Positions 51,346 to 64,000 of a stretch of 64,000 nt of DNA are shown here, piece after piece. The translations under genes and the position numbers were made by a program. Position 1 is the stretch's first letter, and each line of letters opens with the position of its first letter. A model generated the notes under the pieces. The model saw only the letters and a list, made by a program, of their open reading frames with translations. It was not told where the DNA came from and made no database searches. This DNA comes from Hybos culiciformis (taxonomy: Eukaryota; Arthropoda; Insecta; Diptera; Hybotidae). The DNA lies in contig OZ023275.1 of NCBI GenBank assembly GCA_964007475.1, positions 8,535,829 to 8,599,828 on the forward strand, written 5' to 3'.

Positions 51346-54300
51346 CAGATTATCGAAATCTTTCCAGTAGTCTTTTATCAGTATTGCCAATACACGTAAA
51401 TTTTTTATACTTATTTTCACATTATCTACACATACAAAATTGTATATATATTAAATCAAAATTTTCGAGAATTGCCATATCTACAGATAAAAATTATAAA
51501 GAATTTCAAAAAACTCATTAAAATAATTAATTTTTTTTTTTAATATAAAAATTTTTAATACTAACAATTTTTTTTATGGACGTTGGCTGCTAATAATTGC
51601 TATCCATTAGATTATGATAAATCCATTAATTTAATATTAATTATTTTTTATTTTTTTAAATGTTCAACATAACCCATTTCTAAATATATCTTTTTTATAT
51701 ATTCTCAATGAATTTTAATTCTTTAGCAATTCTAATTTAATTTAGCTATTATAGATATTTTTTTGTTTTTTGCCGTATTATAATTCAATTTTAGTGTTTA
51801 ATTATTTGTTGTTTATATATACGGTATAAAATTTATAAATTTTTATTTTTTTTTTAAATTGTAAGATACAAAAATACTTAATTGTAATTATTTATAATCA
51901 ATTTTTATTTAGATGAAAAACAATTATCTTTTATATACAAAAAAAATTTTTTTTTCTTTAATTTTAACGATTTAAAAAAAAAAAAAGATTTTATATTGTT
52001 AAGATATTTTATGTACCTAATATTATATCTTTATTTGTATTAACTTAAATTACGATAAAAGAGATTTTTTATTATTATTATATAATGTTTATTTTAATTG
52101 CCAAAAATGTTTAACAGATTTTATTTTATTTATTTTTTTACGATTTATTTCATAACTTTTTTATAAATTTAAAGATATTTAGATCTAATTTGAATTTAAA
52201 ACTTCTAAAGGTCTTAGAAAAAACACCACAACACTTAATTCAAGTGGACATATTGAGAAAATTAACACAAATTCCAGTCTGAGGAGGGAATTAAATCCAA
52301 GACCGTAGATGCCGTAGGATAATATGACAAACCACTACACCATGGCATTTCTCATATAAATAAACCGAATAGTATTATAATTTTTACTTTCTCAGTATTA
52401 TATACTGTAGAGTTAAATATGATAATTAATAATTCCGAAAAACTAAATTATTTCTAATACACCAGTAATAATTTGTACATTTAAAAGAAACTATTGTGAC
52501 ATATTAATGACAGCCCTGTGGCATTCAGAATGATGAATTTTTATTTTTCGCTCATTTCATTTTTACTACTTGTGATTTCAACATACAAAAATTATGTATT
52601 AAATAAATTTTCTTTATTTTTTTTATTTGTCAAAATATAGAAAAGCAATCAAATCTTAAGTTTTATTAGCAAATTTGTGGTTTGCATGACATATTGTCAC
52701 ATTTCGGGAAAGAGGTTTATAATGTATTTTGTTAATCGTGGGTACAATTCATGCATATATATTACACACAAATGTATATATATAATTCTATTTCATCTTG
52801 TTTTTTTTTTTTTGTAGGATAAGCAAAAAGTAATAAAATTTATTAATTTCGTTTGTATTTCAAAATAAATTTTATTGCGCTTGCTTTCTTTTATGTTAGT
52901 TTTCATGTTTTTTTTTTTTAGCTGTACCTATATTTTATCAAATAAAAAAATAATGTTTTCCATTTGATGTGACAAAGTTATTATATGTTTAACACTTACT
53001 CTTACGATATATACATATTTAAAATGCCAAACTAAATTGCGGTATAAAAATAATGTTGTTGAATTTCTGAAAGCCTCAAGTAAATGAAAACTAAAATTTT
53101 CTGTATATTATTATACCTTATGTTAATCTTTTATGCTTATTGAGTGTTCTTTTTTTAATGATTGACAAGTATATATAAGTATTACTGAATTTTATGATAA
53201 TTCTTGGTTGCGGTCTTGTTTTGATATCAAGTAGCATGCTTATAGATATTTATGAAGAACTTTTTCAAAATATATTAATTAGCGAACAAATTTTTCGAAA
53301 ATTTATATGTTTTATATAAAATCTTTGACTAAAATGTTTGCTTTGAACTCATTTTTTATGTATATTCGAATAAATTTTACATAATACTATACATCTTTAA
53401 TTTGTATCCATAATAATTATAACAAAAAAAAAAAACAAAATATTAATTTCATGAGTTTTTATTATGAAATAAATTTTTTACAAATTAATTTAAATAAAAA
53501 TTTTGTTTTTTTTTTATACTATGCAATCGTATGCTATGAACTTCAATGTCAAGAATATTATACAGATTGTAAGTAATAAAATTATATTAAAAATAAAAAA
53601 TAATTTTGTTTTTTTTTTTACCAATTAAGTGGTTGGTGAAATTGGTTTTTGTTTGCCTTTTAATTTATAAATTTATTATTATGGATTTATGATAATTTTA
53701 TGTTTTTTTTTTATGTATATAGGTATTATTAGCAAGAGAGAACGTACAAAAAAATATTTAAGAATAAAATCTTTTAATGACCTGAGATATGATGATGTTG
53801 GATTACGTTAATCACTGTTTATTGTTGAAAAGAAATTTAAGAATTTTATGTGTACAAATTTATTCAAAATTTTTGTATTAAAAAAAATAATAATATTATT
53901 TTTTTAAATATTTTTCGGCTCTAAAATTAAGTTAAGAAAGAAATATTTAAAGCTTTGGCGCCAAAAAGTTTCTTTAGAGATGAACAAAATAATTATTTTG
54001 ATTTATTTTCTTCATTTTAAATTAAATCAATTTTTAATAAATATTATAATAATAAATATTATATATTTAGTTTGTTTTTGCTTTTCTAAATTTTCAGACT
54101 GAATTAGGTGCCAAAATGCATTAAATAATTTGAAAAATTGTAAATTAAAAAAAAAAGAAAAAAAAAATTAAAATTTTAAAATTTAAATGAAATAAATAAT
54201 ATTAGATCCAAATCTACTTAGAAACAAAGAATTAATAGGGTATTGACTTTTATTATTGACAGAAGAAAGTCTTGTCAATATATTAATTTTCTAGAAAAGT

Positions 54301-55205
54301 TTTGAAGGGATAAAGCATTTTTTAATTTCATAATAAGGATATTGAGTACACAGTCTTTATACATACTATATATACTCATATTATACTATATCTATTCAAT
54401 ATAAATTCAGACGAATTATTCTAAAAATTTCAATGACTTAAATTTTTTTAGTTCTCACGAGAAATAACTAAAACTGATGTAAAGCGTAAAATTTGTTCTT
54501 TCATCAAACAATATAAATGTTGTATGTAGTTATGTAGAGAATTATTATGATAGAAGATTGGTCTAATTTTATTTGATAAAGTCAAAAAACAAAAAATAAA
54601 TTCCTGAACAATTTGTATAGAGAAGAAGATACAAATAATATGTAAGAGGAAACAATTTTTTTTTTTCATCCACATTATAAAACACATAGTTATATGATAA
54701 AACGTGTGCTGTATTTTTTTAAATTGGACATGTTGAGTAAATTGAAATGTTTTTTTTTTTGTTTTTTCGTTCTGGAGAAAAGAAAGAAGATTTAAAGAAA
54801 CGAAAATTCTTGATGGTCATGAATTAAATTAAATTTTTCAGCTTTTTGTGAATTAGGTATTTGCATTTTTTTCTCGTTGAGACAAATTGCATTGTGAAAA
54901 TTTTCAAGACACTTTATAAATATATGTATGTATATATTATGTATAAATTGTACAATGTTTAATATACTGAAACTGAAAAAAAAATAGATTCTTTATCATT
55001 ATTTATATATTTATTCATTAGTTGTTACAAAATTGATTCTTAATAAAAGCAATTATATTGAATTGTGAAAAATATTACTTTTTAAACTTTCTTTTTCGAA
55101 AACATTTATTTTGCCTATAGTGTCGAATGTTGGTCGGCTTAGAATTTTGTTCTATTTTGCAACCTAAATTAGAATACTTAGATTAATTTCAGATATATAG
55201 ACTTT
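51346..55205. other. Non-coding AT-rich stretch
   Basis: Contains the SINE-like relic at 52205 and several T runs. A patch at about 52500-52580 and another at about 52680-52760 have slightly raised GC. No host exon recognised. Confidence 0.6.
52205..52345 (-). repeat. tRNA-derived SINE-like element
   Basis: Read on the minus strand: ATGCCATGGTGTAGTGGTTT opens with an A-box match (TGGTGTAGTGG, 52342-52332), as in Glu/Asp/His-type tRNAs. Thirty-three bases further comes GGATTTAATTCC (52298-52287), a weakened B-box inside CTTGGATTTAATTCCCTCC. A tRNA-unrelated body of about 80 bases follows. GC is well above the flanks through the promoter part. The acceptor stem is absent, so it is not a tRNA gene. 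The end coordinates are approximate, because no target duplication could be fixed. Confidence 0.6.
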
Positions 55206-55629
55206 TGCCTTAAGCACAGCTAATACCGCAAAGCAATTTTGAGCTACCGTAAAAACCGATTTTCTGCGTTATTTCTTATTTATTTTAAATAAAAATTATG
55301 AAAAAATAAAGATATTAATTTTATTGATTTTTTGTAAAAAGAGTTTCTTAAAATTATTTCATAATTAATTAGAAAACTGATTTTTTTTTTTTTTTGCTCC
55401 AGAAAGAATTGACTACGTCACAAAATAATTTTTTTGTTTCTTTTCCACAGCGTTTCTTTTGCATCGAAATTTGGTTTTGCTGCATTTTTCTGTCACAATC
55501 ATATTATAAAAAAAAACAAAAGCAGTTGTTTGCAGTTGATTTTTTTCCTTTCAGGTAAAATTAGCTGTGAACAGGCTTCCGGAACATTCCTTCAAAAATT
55601 GCTTTGCGGTATTAGCTGTGCTCAAGGCA
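55206..55629. mobile_element. Candidate small DNA element bounded by 35-bp inverted repeats
   Basis: The 35 bases at 55206-55240 (beginning TGCCTTAAGCACAGCTAATA) recur in reverse complement at 55595-55629 with a single mismatch, separated by 354 bases. A partial extra copy of the internal motif ATTAGCTGTG lies at 55560-55569 in direct orientation to the right repeat. Outside the repeats, the eight bases GACTTTTG on the left resemble CATTTTTG on the right, but this is not a clear target duplication. The plus-strand open frame across 55434-55667 has no recognisable domain and includes the repeat itself. A MITE or deleted transposon is likeliest, but the superfamily is unassigned. Confidence 0.6.
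55577..55589. promoter_or_regulatory. Heat-shock-element-like triplet
   Basis: TTCCGGAACATTC fits TTCnnGAAnnTTC exactly (three alternating 5-bp units) just inside the right inverted repeat of the 55.2-55.6 kb candidate element. With nine fixed bases, one chance match in the window would not be surprising. Confidence 0.2.
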
Positions 55630-58600
55630 TTTTTGTCTTTATTACCAGCGCTCCATTTAATGTTTAATAGAATTTATTAACTTCAATAGTGTAATACAGG
55701 TCTTTTGGTTTAAGTAACAAATAAAAATCTTCAAAATTAATTAAATTTATTATATTTGGTATTTTTGTAATTTGTATCTGATTTTTTTCCTTATAGCCAA
55801 AGTGCATACAATTCATTTTATTTAAATACGTAAAATTTGTATTTGAATCAAATGTACACTCTGGGAACATTTTTGAGACGAAATAAATTATTATCAATTT
55901 TTCACATTTTAGCAAAGAAATGACAATCTGGCGCCTTTAAATATCTGACAAAATTATATGCGGAAATTATTATTATTTTTATTTAAATATTAAAATAATA
56001 ATAAAGAACAATATAATATTAATATATAAATGAAATATAAAAAAAAACAATGTTTTTTAAGGACATAATAATTCATGGATGTAGTATACCTTTTTTTTTC
56101 AATATTATTTTTATTTTATTCACATTTCGTTTACATAAATAATAATGTGTAAATAAATAAAAATTTAACAATACTATATTATATACATACTATTAACTCT
56201 ATACTATTTATGAATTATTCTTATTATTCTTGAAATAAATAATTTGGAAAATATATATAACATTTATACATGTACTACTTTTAATAAAAATACGTATTTA
56301 AAAAAAAACCAATAAATAAATAAATATTTATTAAATACATAATTTATTGGGAATTTACTTTTCCTGAAACCTGAAACATATTTTTTTTTTTTATAATAAA
56401 TTTGGAATGTGTTAAATTGACTGAAAAAAATTCATTTACAACATTGGATAATGGACTGTCATTGTTTTTGCTACGGTCATTTATAAAATACAAAATTCTG
56501 TTGAACATTAAATATATGATATATATTTGAGAAAAGGAAAGATAAATTTGGAAAACCAGAGTTAGATGAAGGAAAAATAATTTAATTTTATATATTTTTA
56601 TGAATCTAAAAAAAAAAACTGCGAGTTTATTTGGAATGATTTTTCTAGTATCAATTACATCTTTTAATCTGACACTTTGGATGGACGTGTGTCGAATTAT
56701 TGTTGTACGGGGAAATTGAACTAAATTTGAACTAAGGACAACAAAACTTCTTATAATTACATTTAAATAAGGTGAAAACTAAATTTAATTTATAAATGGC
56801 GTTTAAAAAATAAAATTTAAAAATTTGTAATTTGCTTAATTGGCGTATAAATAATTATTTATTGTTGAACATAAATATCTGTTAATAATTTTTGGCAATT
56901 AAAAGAACTATTATATGAATAACTATTATCATTAATGTTATTAATTTATTTAATATTTTTAATTCATTTTTATTATTATATTTTCAAAAAAAAATTAAAA
57001 TAGAATAATTCTTTTAACTTTTTTTTTGAAAAATTCAGTTTTACTTTTACATTGAACTGGTAATCCAAATTTTAGTTCAAAAATAAAAGAAAACTATTGT
57101 AAAAATTCAAATGAATAATATTTAATGATTTTTGTCAATTTAAATTTTACTTTACTGATTTAATTTATTCTGTTAATCTGAATTTCGGCATTATGTTTCG
57201 CTAATAATACGCAAAATTTTAAAAATATGACAAAATTTGAAACATTAGCATAATAAGCTCACATTTAAATAAGAAGATTAAATCTTAAAAAGTCACAAAA
57301 ATTATCAAAAATAATTTAATTTTAAAACATAAACGTAAATAAAATCATACAGAAATTGTACTTTATGCCAAAATTTTATTTCAGATTATCTTATAATCCG
57401 GTTTATTTCATTAAAGTAAAATATTGCAGTTCTCATTGAATTAAAATAAAGTAATTGATTTTCATAATAATGCATTGTAAAGATAAATTTTCCTCTAGAT
57501 GTCAAAGGCCATAGTGCGTCACATAAAATTTCATACTGAATTCTGAAATCAAACATTATACGCAATAAACGTACACACTATACAAATATCATAATAGTAT
57601 TGTAAGAAATATTCTATTTCATTATTTAAATGTTCATTATTTAAATTTTATTATTTAAAATCGTATACAGAGAAACAATATAATTTCACCCTAAAGTGAA
57701 AATAAATACAAAATATGTATAAATTCTTTGAGCAAGTACATATTACATTGTATGCTTAGAATTACATTAACAAATGAATATAACTATTTTCATATAATAT
57801 AAGAAGACTTAATTTAGAGTAAATTAAAAACAAAAACAAAATTTTAATTTTATAATTTTTTTATAAAATAACATTTATTGTTTTTAACATTGAAGTTTTC
57901 ATTATTTTAAACACAATCAATATTGTGAGTTTTAGTTAAAATAATATTTTTATTGACTGAAAAGTAGAAGATCTCAAAATATTATAAAAAAATTTCATGA
58001 GACTCTCTCGATGAAATTTATACTAAATGACGTGACATTTTTAGAATTTAAATATAAACTGTGTTATGATTATTTTTATTATTTTTGTTTGTTTACATTT
58101 GTTTTTTTTTTTCCTATAAATTAAATCAAAATAAAAGAATTTTTTCGGTGTTCGGCTTCTTTGAAGTATTTGTTTTTTGAAGTTTAACATTGAGTGCGAA
58201 TAAAATGCCGAAATTCAAAAATTGAATAATAAATTTTATGAAATAAAAAATTAAGTTTATTGATAGAAGAGAGCTTTATTTTTTTTTCAAATAGAAATAT
58301 TAAATTTATTTTATTTAATTTTACTATTTCTTATGTTCTTGAAATCAAATTTTTCAAGAGCAATTGTTTTTTTTTTTTATTTTCACAACATTTTATTTAT
58401 TTTTTTTTAATTAAATTTTAGCACCTTACCCTTTTTAATTTATATATATTTTTTTTTTAGTTTTATGTTTTAATTTATAGTTTTAATTTTTCTTTATTTT
58501 TATTTCTCACATCATAAAAATCTGTTTTAAATAATAATTTTTGTATGTTTTTTTTTTATTGCAAAAATCTTTTATAAATCAATAAATTCAAAATATAATT

Positions 58601-59664
58601 TTATGTTTTTTTTTTGTGTCAAATATACACATTGTATATAAAAAAAAAAAAACAAGATACCTATATGTTTTATTTAACTTTTTTTTAATTTTTTTTTTTT
58701 TTTATTATTTTTTGTTCAATATAATAAAAACCTCGAAATTTTTCTTGTTTCCGACAACAACCAGAGATAAAAAATATTAAATAAAAAAAAAAACCGAAAA
58801 CTTTCAAAGTATATTATTTTTTTTATTTATTTTTGTTTTTTTTTTTCTTGTTTTCGCCAAAAGATATTTACACCCGGCGCAGATGGTAACAGGAAAAAAA
58901 AAAAAAAAAAAAAGTTCGACAATAAATTTTTACCGAAATTTCACAAAAAAAAAAGATTATTATTTTTTTTTTATATCAAAATAACAAAAAATGAAATTAT
59001 AAAGTTTTTTTGAATTTTGAAAAAATAATTTTTCCCACTTGGTTGTATATGACGTAGTGTCACAAAACGTTCCAAGTTCAAAGTGAAAAAAATAAGTTAT
59101 TTAAAATGAAAAAAAAAAAAAAACAAACAAATTACTTGAAAATCTGAAAGTTTTTTTTTTTTTTATTATTTTCACAAGAAGAAAAATTAACAGCGCAATT
59201 TAAAATGAAAAATAAAAAAAAAAAGTTTTTTGTTTTTGTAAGAAAATTATTTTATTTTTTTTTTATTATTATTTTATTTATTTTTATTTATTTTTTATCT
59301 ATTTTTTATTTATTTTTTTCTTATAATTTTTTTTTTTTCAAATATTGTGACATCAAATCATGTGTTTATTTGCCGACGATTAAAGTGAAACTAACATTAA
59401 AATTGAATAAATTTGTTTTTTTTTAATTTAATTTTTTTTTATTATTTTTGTTTTTTTTTTTTTTCATTTCACACACGAATGTTAACGAATCCACATGTAT
59501 AAAAAAGACATAAAAATTTACAACAAAAAAAAGCAATGTATCTGAAAGATACTTTTCTTGTTGTTTTTGTTATTTTTTTTATGTTTTTGTTGTTATTATT
59601 TTATATTTCTCTACTAAACTGAAATTTATTTCTTTTTTTTTTATAAAAAAAAAAAAAATTTAAA

Positions 59665-59715
59665 GGCCGAAGTGATCATCGTGCTTGGCCGCTAAAAGAC
59701 GAGTAGATATACCTT
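59665..59715. other. GC-rich island with a short hairpin
   Basis: About 50% GC for 50 bases in a homopolymer-rich region. GGCC (59665-59668) and AAG (59670-59672) pair with CTT and GGCC at 59684-59690, giving a 7-bp stem with one bulge around TGATCATCGTG. It does not match any small RNA I know. It may be a small RNA, a regulatory element or 5' sequence of a gene to the right. Confidence 0.25.
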
Positions 59716-60048
59716 TTAGGAAAAATTATTATAATTTTTTTGTGAATGTATCTTGAAGATTCAAAGAGAGTTTTGTATCGAAAAAAAAAAACAAAATTTG
59801 CTATGGGGAGAAAATTTTTATAACCAACAGATGATTTTTTTAATTATTAGAAGAAAAAAAAAGTTTTTAATATTACTTATTTTATAACAAAAAAAGAAAA
59901 AAATGAAGAGGAAATTATTATATGAAAAAGAAAAAAAAAACAACAAAAAACATTCAATCAATATATAGAGGAAATTTTTTTTTTTTTTTCACTTTGAACT
60001 ATAGGAAAATTTTGAATTTTTTTGTAGGGTAAATTAATCAATATATAG

Positions 60049-60102
60049 TACGTCTTACACTGATTTCTCTGATCAGCGAGTCTGGTCATTCGAGGCTGAT
60101 AA
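60049..60102. other. GC-elevated island
   Basis: About 45% GC, centred on CTGATCAGCGAGTCTGGTCA and followed by TTCGAGGCTGATAAGC. TCAGC near the left pairs with GCTGA near the right, a possible small stem-loop. No known miRNA or snoRNA boxes were identified with confidence. Confidence 0.22.
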
Positions 60103-63101
60103 GCATATAATGAGAATCTACTATCACTTATTTTGGAGTTAGTTTTTTGTTTTAAGAAGACAACTGAACTAAAAAATTTTAAAATTTTAAAGTAGTTGTA
60201 TTGTCGGCGAAACTGAAATATTTAAAGTAATTTTTTCAGTTCTATACTCTTTCTTCACTGGCAATATGTCTTAAAGCAGTCTTTTGAAAAAGTGGTACAC
60301 ACTGCCAAAAGCACTTACTTTGTACTTACTTTTGACAGAAAAATACAAATTCTTATTTGTTTGTGAATTTAATATTCTGTTTGATTTTTTTTTTTGCAGA
60401 AACTGTAAGGATAAACTGTAAGAAAAACGTCTTTCTCAAAAGCTAATATTAAGTGCAGTAATGAATTTCGATGAAAATTAGTATATGAGACGAGGTCGGT
60501 TATAAGATCCTAAAAGTTATGTGTAAAATCAAAATTTGCAAAGTTTCAGTTATGAGGTACTGTTTAATGTTTTTACATTATTCTTCGTCGTTTCAAGATT
60601 CTAATTAAGAATTATTTTAATAATTTTTATTTTATACCATACTAAATTATTTTAATTTTATTTAAAATTAATTATTTAAAAATATTAACCTTATTAATAA
60701 AAAACTTCTTTGTATTAACGAAAGCCAATAATTTAATATTTCCCTTAAAACATAAAGATTTCTTTCCAATATAAGTATACCTATATGTATATATAAATCT
60801 ACAAATACATGTTAAAAAAGATTGATTTACTGTATAGGATCTTGTTATAGGGAAATATTGTAGGTCGCTAGAAAGGTGTTTGATTTAGGTGTTTTCTTTT
60901 ACAGCGGCAATTTTTTTTTCTTTATTTTGTTTACAAGTGGTTGTAATAGGAATATATTTTTCGAGAACACTTTTTTTTTCTATATTTGTATTTGTACATT
61001 ATTTTTTGTAGGAAATATTCAGAGAGGATATTGAAAGAAAGTCTATAATAAATATATGTAATTTAAATACTTGAAATTGGACTATTTTTTGAGCAATAAA
61101 AAAAAAACACAATTATAGTTTATATATGAGATTAAGAAAAGAATTAGTTTACGATTCATTAAAAAAAAAAAAAATTAAAGTAAACATATAATAATAAAAT
61201 TGAGAAATCAATAAATTTTTAATGACCACTAAGTAAGTATATAGTACAAAATTTGTATCGAATTCTTGCGGATAAAAGGAAGACGACGAAAAAGTTTATT
61301 CACATTTTTTATTAATATTAAATTCCGCACTATGGCAAGTGTTAAAAAGCCACAGAGCATCCAATTTCTTAAATAAATTTACTTACCAAATCGCATTTAA
61401 TGTTTATAAATAATGACATTCAATTCGAATATAGTTCAATTCAAATAATTTTGTTGTGAAATAAGATTGTTAACTCTATCGCAAATTGTAATCTGAACTT
61501 ACCTGAAAATAAAAGAAAAATAATTTAAATTAAAAAATTGTCAATATAAATTATATTTTGTAGATGGGGAAATATTATGACTTTTATAAATTGTTTATGA
61601 TGATTTGCTAATGATGAAAACTATTGTTCCCTTAAATATGCATAAGCTACGATGATTCAATAAGCAAATCTGATGTCTATCCATTCTTGCAAAACATAAT
61701 TTAAAAATCTTTATATGATGTGGTAATATTTTTTAAAGACACACTCATATTAATTGTAAAACAGAATTTTTGTCCAAATGAACTAAAGTTCAAAAAATAA
61801 ATCAAGCTTCTAAAGAATTTAAATTTTATTATTATTAATTTACGTTTTTTAATTTATTTAATTAGTTGATGTAGTTATAAGAATATTTTGTTAAATCAGA
61901 TAAATATTAAAACATATGGAATCATGGAACTTTTGTTTTCCAATAAAATAAAAATCTTTAAAAAAAAAAATTGAAAGTGTTAATCTTATTATTACTTATT
62001 ACTTTTAATATTTTAATATTCATATAAAGAACCTTGAATCAATTTTTATATATGTACCTACAATCAAATCGAAAATATTTAATATACAATTTTACGAAAC
62101 TTTAAATTAAAAAAACAATATTATAAAATAATTTTTTTTTTTTTTGATATTGAGGAAAATCGTGACGATAAATAAATATATATTTAGGTATATAAAAATG
62201 ATATATGTATTAAAGAGCTGCGCAGGAAAATATTTAATATTTTTCTTTTTTTTTTATTGAAAATATTAATATGCCAGCTAACTAAAATATCTAAATCAAT
62301 TAAAATCAATTTTATAATTTCTTTTAATAATGATGACTAACGAAAGAAATGAATGTAGGCGCCAGTTAAGGGTTTTTTATTACCAATTATATGGTTAGAA
62401 ATTATTTTTTTTTTCTTCTATGTTTGAATTATACATACTTTCTACAAATCATAAGTACATCAAGAATATTAAATATATGTTAAAAATTTTGAAGAATAAA
62501 AACATATCTCATCATATCAATTTCAGTTTAAGGTATACATTCTTACTTAAACCAGAATCAGCATCATCAGAAACACAATTTGAACTAGAGTTTTCACATA
62601 AATAAGAATCTGAATTTCAAATTTAGAAAATTTTATATTAAATTTTTAACTCTGATGTGATACTGACGCCAGATTACTGTTTTCTGTAGCTAAATTTCTA
62701 CTCCATAATATATATTAGATTCTGATTCCTTATTCGTTTTTATGGCTTGGAGTATGTATACAGGTTACAAGCATGTTAGAAGAAAAATTTGTCATATTTT
62801 AAGTATTTTGTATCAAAATTATCACGTTTTCAAAATTTTGCATAGAAATTAAAGCATTTTATGCAAAAAACTTAATTATAATAAGGTATAAATTTAAAAA
62901 ATTAAAAAAAAAGTATTTTAATCTCATTAAACGATTTATTAAAAAAAACGAAAAACAAAGTGAGGGAATTTCTTAAATAAATTATTGCAAATAAACTAAG
63001 TTGTATAATGAAAACTATATAAATACTAATCATATACATATATAGTTAAGACTTTCAAAATTTTCTTAACAAAATAATGAACAACAAAATAGATAATTTC
63101 A

Positions 63102-63230
63102 TTGAGGTGAAGGATGAAACTTATTGAACATAGTACAATGAACTTTTGAAAATAAAATGAAAAAAAAAAAAAAAACTTAACATACGAGTAAAGCATAAAA
63201 AAAAAAAATCTGTGGTGTCCTTCACCTCAA
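63102..63230. repeat. 13-bp inverted repeat with about 103-base spacer
   Basis: TTGAGGTGAAGGA (63102-63114) is the exact reverse complement of TCCTTCACCTCAA (63218-63230). The spacer is AT-rich with two long A runs and no coding potential. It could be a relic of a small inverted-repeat element; target duplications are not visible. Confidence 0.6.
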
Positions 63231-64000
63231 CATTTAACATAAAAATTTAATTTTAGTTTTTATTTGATCAAGTTATAGACAAAATAAAAAAAGCTTTGCC
63301 AAATAGAAAAACTTCTTTATTCATCACACACGTTTTTTTTTTGTTTGTTTGTTGCTTTCAAATTTTGTATTATGCGATTTATGAATTTAATGATCTCATA
63401 CATAACTATATATAAAATTAATTATAAGTTCTTTCAATTTCAGCACTGTATATAATTTGATATTTTAATATGAATATTCTCATAAAGTTCAATGTACAAC
63501 AATATAGACTAAGCGGACTATATTTTTAGTGACGGAAATTATAATTCCAATCCACGCTTAAACCCAGAAGCTTAAACTCAAAACCTCATAAAATATATTT
63601 TTATTTGTCAATTATGGAACTTTTAAAGTACCTAAAAAATAATTCTACTTAGTCTCCCTCCTTAAAAAACGTTCATTATCTGATCCAAAAGAGACAATCA
63701 TAATTTTCCGATTTTCCTCCTTTTTCAGATGCGGAAAAGAAATAATAAGCTTCTTATATAAACCACCACATACTTCGCATTAAGAAAATACATAGGTTTT
63801 TTTTCTTTTGTCGATTTCGCACACTTTTTGTGGTTAAAAATTTAGTATGTATAGAGTAATCAAAAAGAAATTTTGGATAATGTGTAAATTTTATTTTAGA
63901 TAAAAAATTTCACATAATATTTTAAGACATCTTAAAATAAAAATAATTGCTTATTTTCATAGTAAATATTTAAAGCCAGAGAAACATATATTATATATTA

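Larger units (their letters stand above)
55630..64000. other. Non-coding AT-rich stretch to the end of the window
   Basis: Extremely dense in A and T homopolymers between 58.1 and 60.0 kb. Short GC islands lie at 59665 and 60049, and there is a distant 13-bp inverted repeat at 63102-63230. Open frames (for example near 59.2 and 62.4 kb) are F/I/K-rich and have no domain. No exon, RNA gene or intact mobile element recognised. Confidence 0.6.

Noticed and set aside
55434..55667. Plus-strand frame with serine/cysteine-rich sequence
   Set aside because: Its GC-rich half is the right inverted repeat and subterminal DNA of a candidate mobile element, so coding character there is misleading.
60495..60855. 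Apparent inverted repeat GGTTATAAGATCCTA versus TAGGATCTTGTTAT
   Set aside because: The match is short and needs a gap, and no terminal or target duplication structure surrounds it.
1..64000. CRISPR arrays, operons, prokaryotic or organelle genes
   Set aside because: There are no spaced direct repeats and no dense coding in any frame; the single coding exon uses eukaryotic splice signals.

Overview
The window looks like nuclear DNA from an insect. It is very AT-rich (I estimate about 80% A+T by eye), full of poly-A/poly-T runs and simple repeats, and has no compact gene arrangement, ribosome-binding sites or operons. A long coding exon rich in Q/N/S/T/P that ends at a clean splice donor, together with hAT-like, piggyBac-like and tRNA-derived SINE-like insertions, fits an insect. 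A dipteran is my best guess, from the texture of the introns and the low-complexity protein style. This is inference; the species cannot be named from the sequence.

Layout. Only one stretch is convincingly protein coding: a first coding exon on the minus strand (1544 down to 869), which codes for 225 residues plus one nucleotide. It resembles the disordered N-terminal part of a nuclear regulator, but I could not identify the gene. Its continuation would lie to the left, beyond base 1. Everything to the right (1545-64000) is upstream, intronic or intergenic DNA relative to this gene, over 62 kb with no recognisable host exon. Gene deserts like this are typical around developmental regulators.

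The desert contains several decayed mobile elements that can be delimited from sequence. A 473-bp hAT-family remnant (27345-27817) has an exact 8-bp target duplication, about 20-bp terminal inverted repeats and a relic of the transposase C-terminal dimerisation domain. A 234-bp piggyBac-like MITE (32783-33016) has perfect 16-bp inverted termini between TTAA sites. A foldback element of about 280 bp (19635-19912) is nearly all inverted repeat. A pair of 35-bp inverted repeats 354 bp apart (55206-55629) may mark another small DNA element. Two tRNA-derived, SINE-like relics lie at about 35716-35809 (+) and 52205-52345 (-).

There are also local tandem duplications (units of 16, 17, 21, 55, 136 and about 225 bp), microsatellites, several long perfect palindromes, and a few small islands whose GC content is about twice the background. 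The islands are candidate conserved non-coding or regulatory elements. The hexamer GGCGCC occurs six times, far more often than base composition predicts, and several E2F-like motifs are present. I found no convincing functional tRNA, rRNA, known miRNA, CRISPR array or complete transposase gene, and no evidence for a novel multi-gene system.
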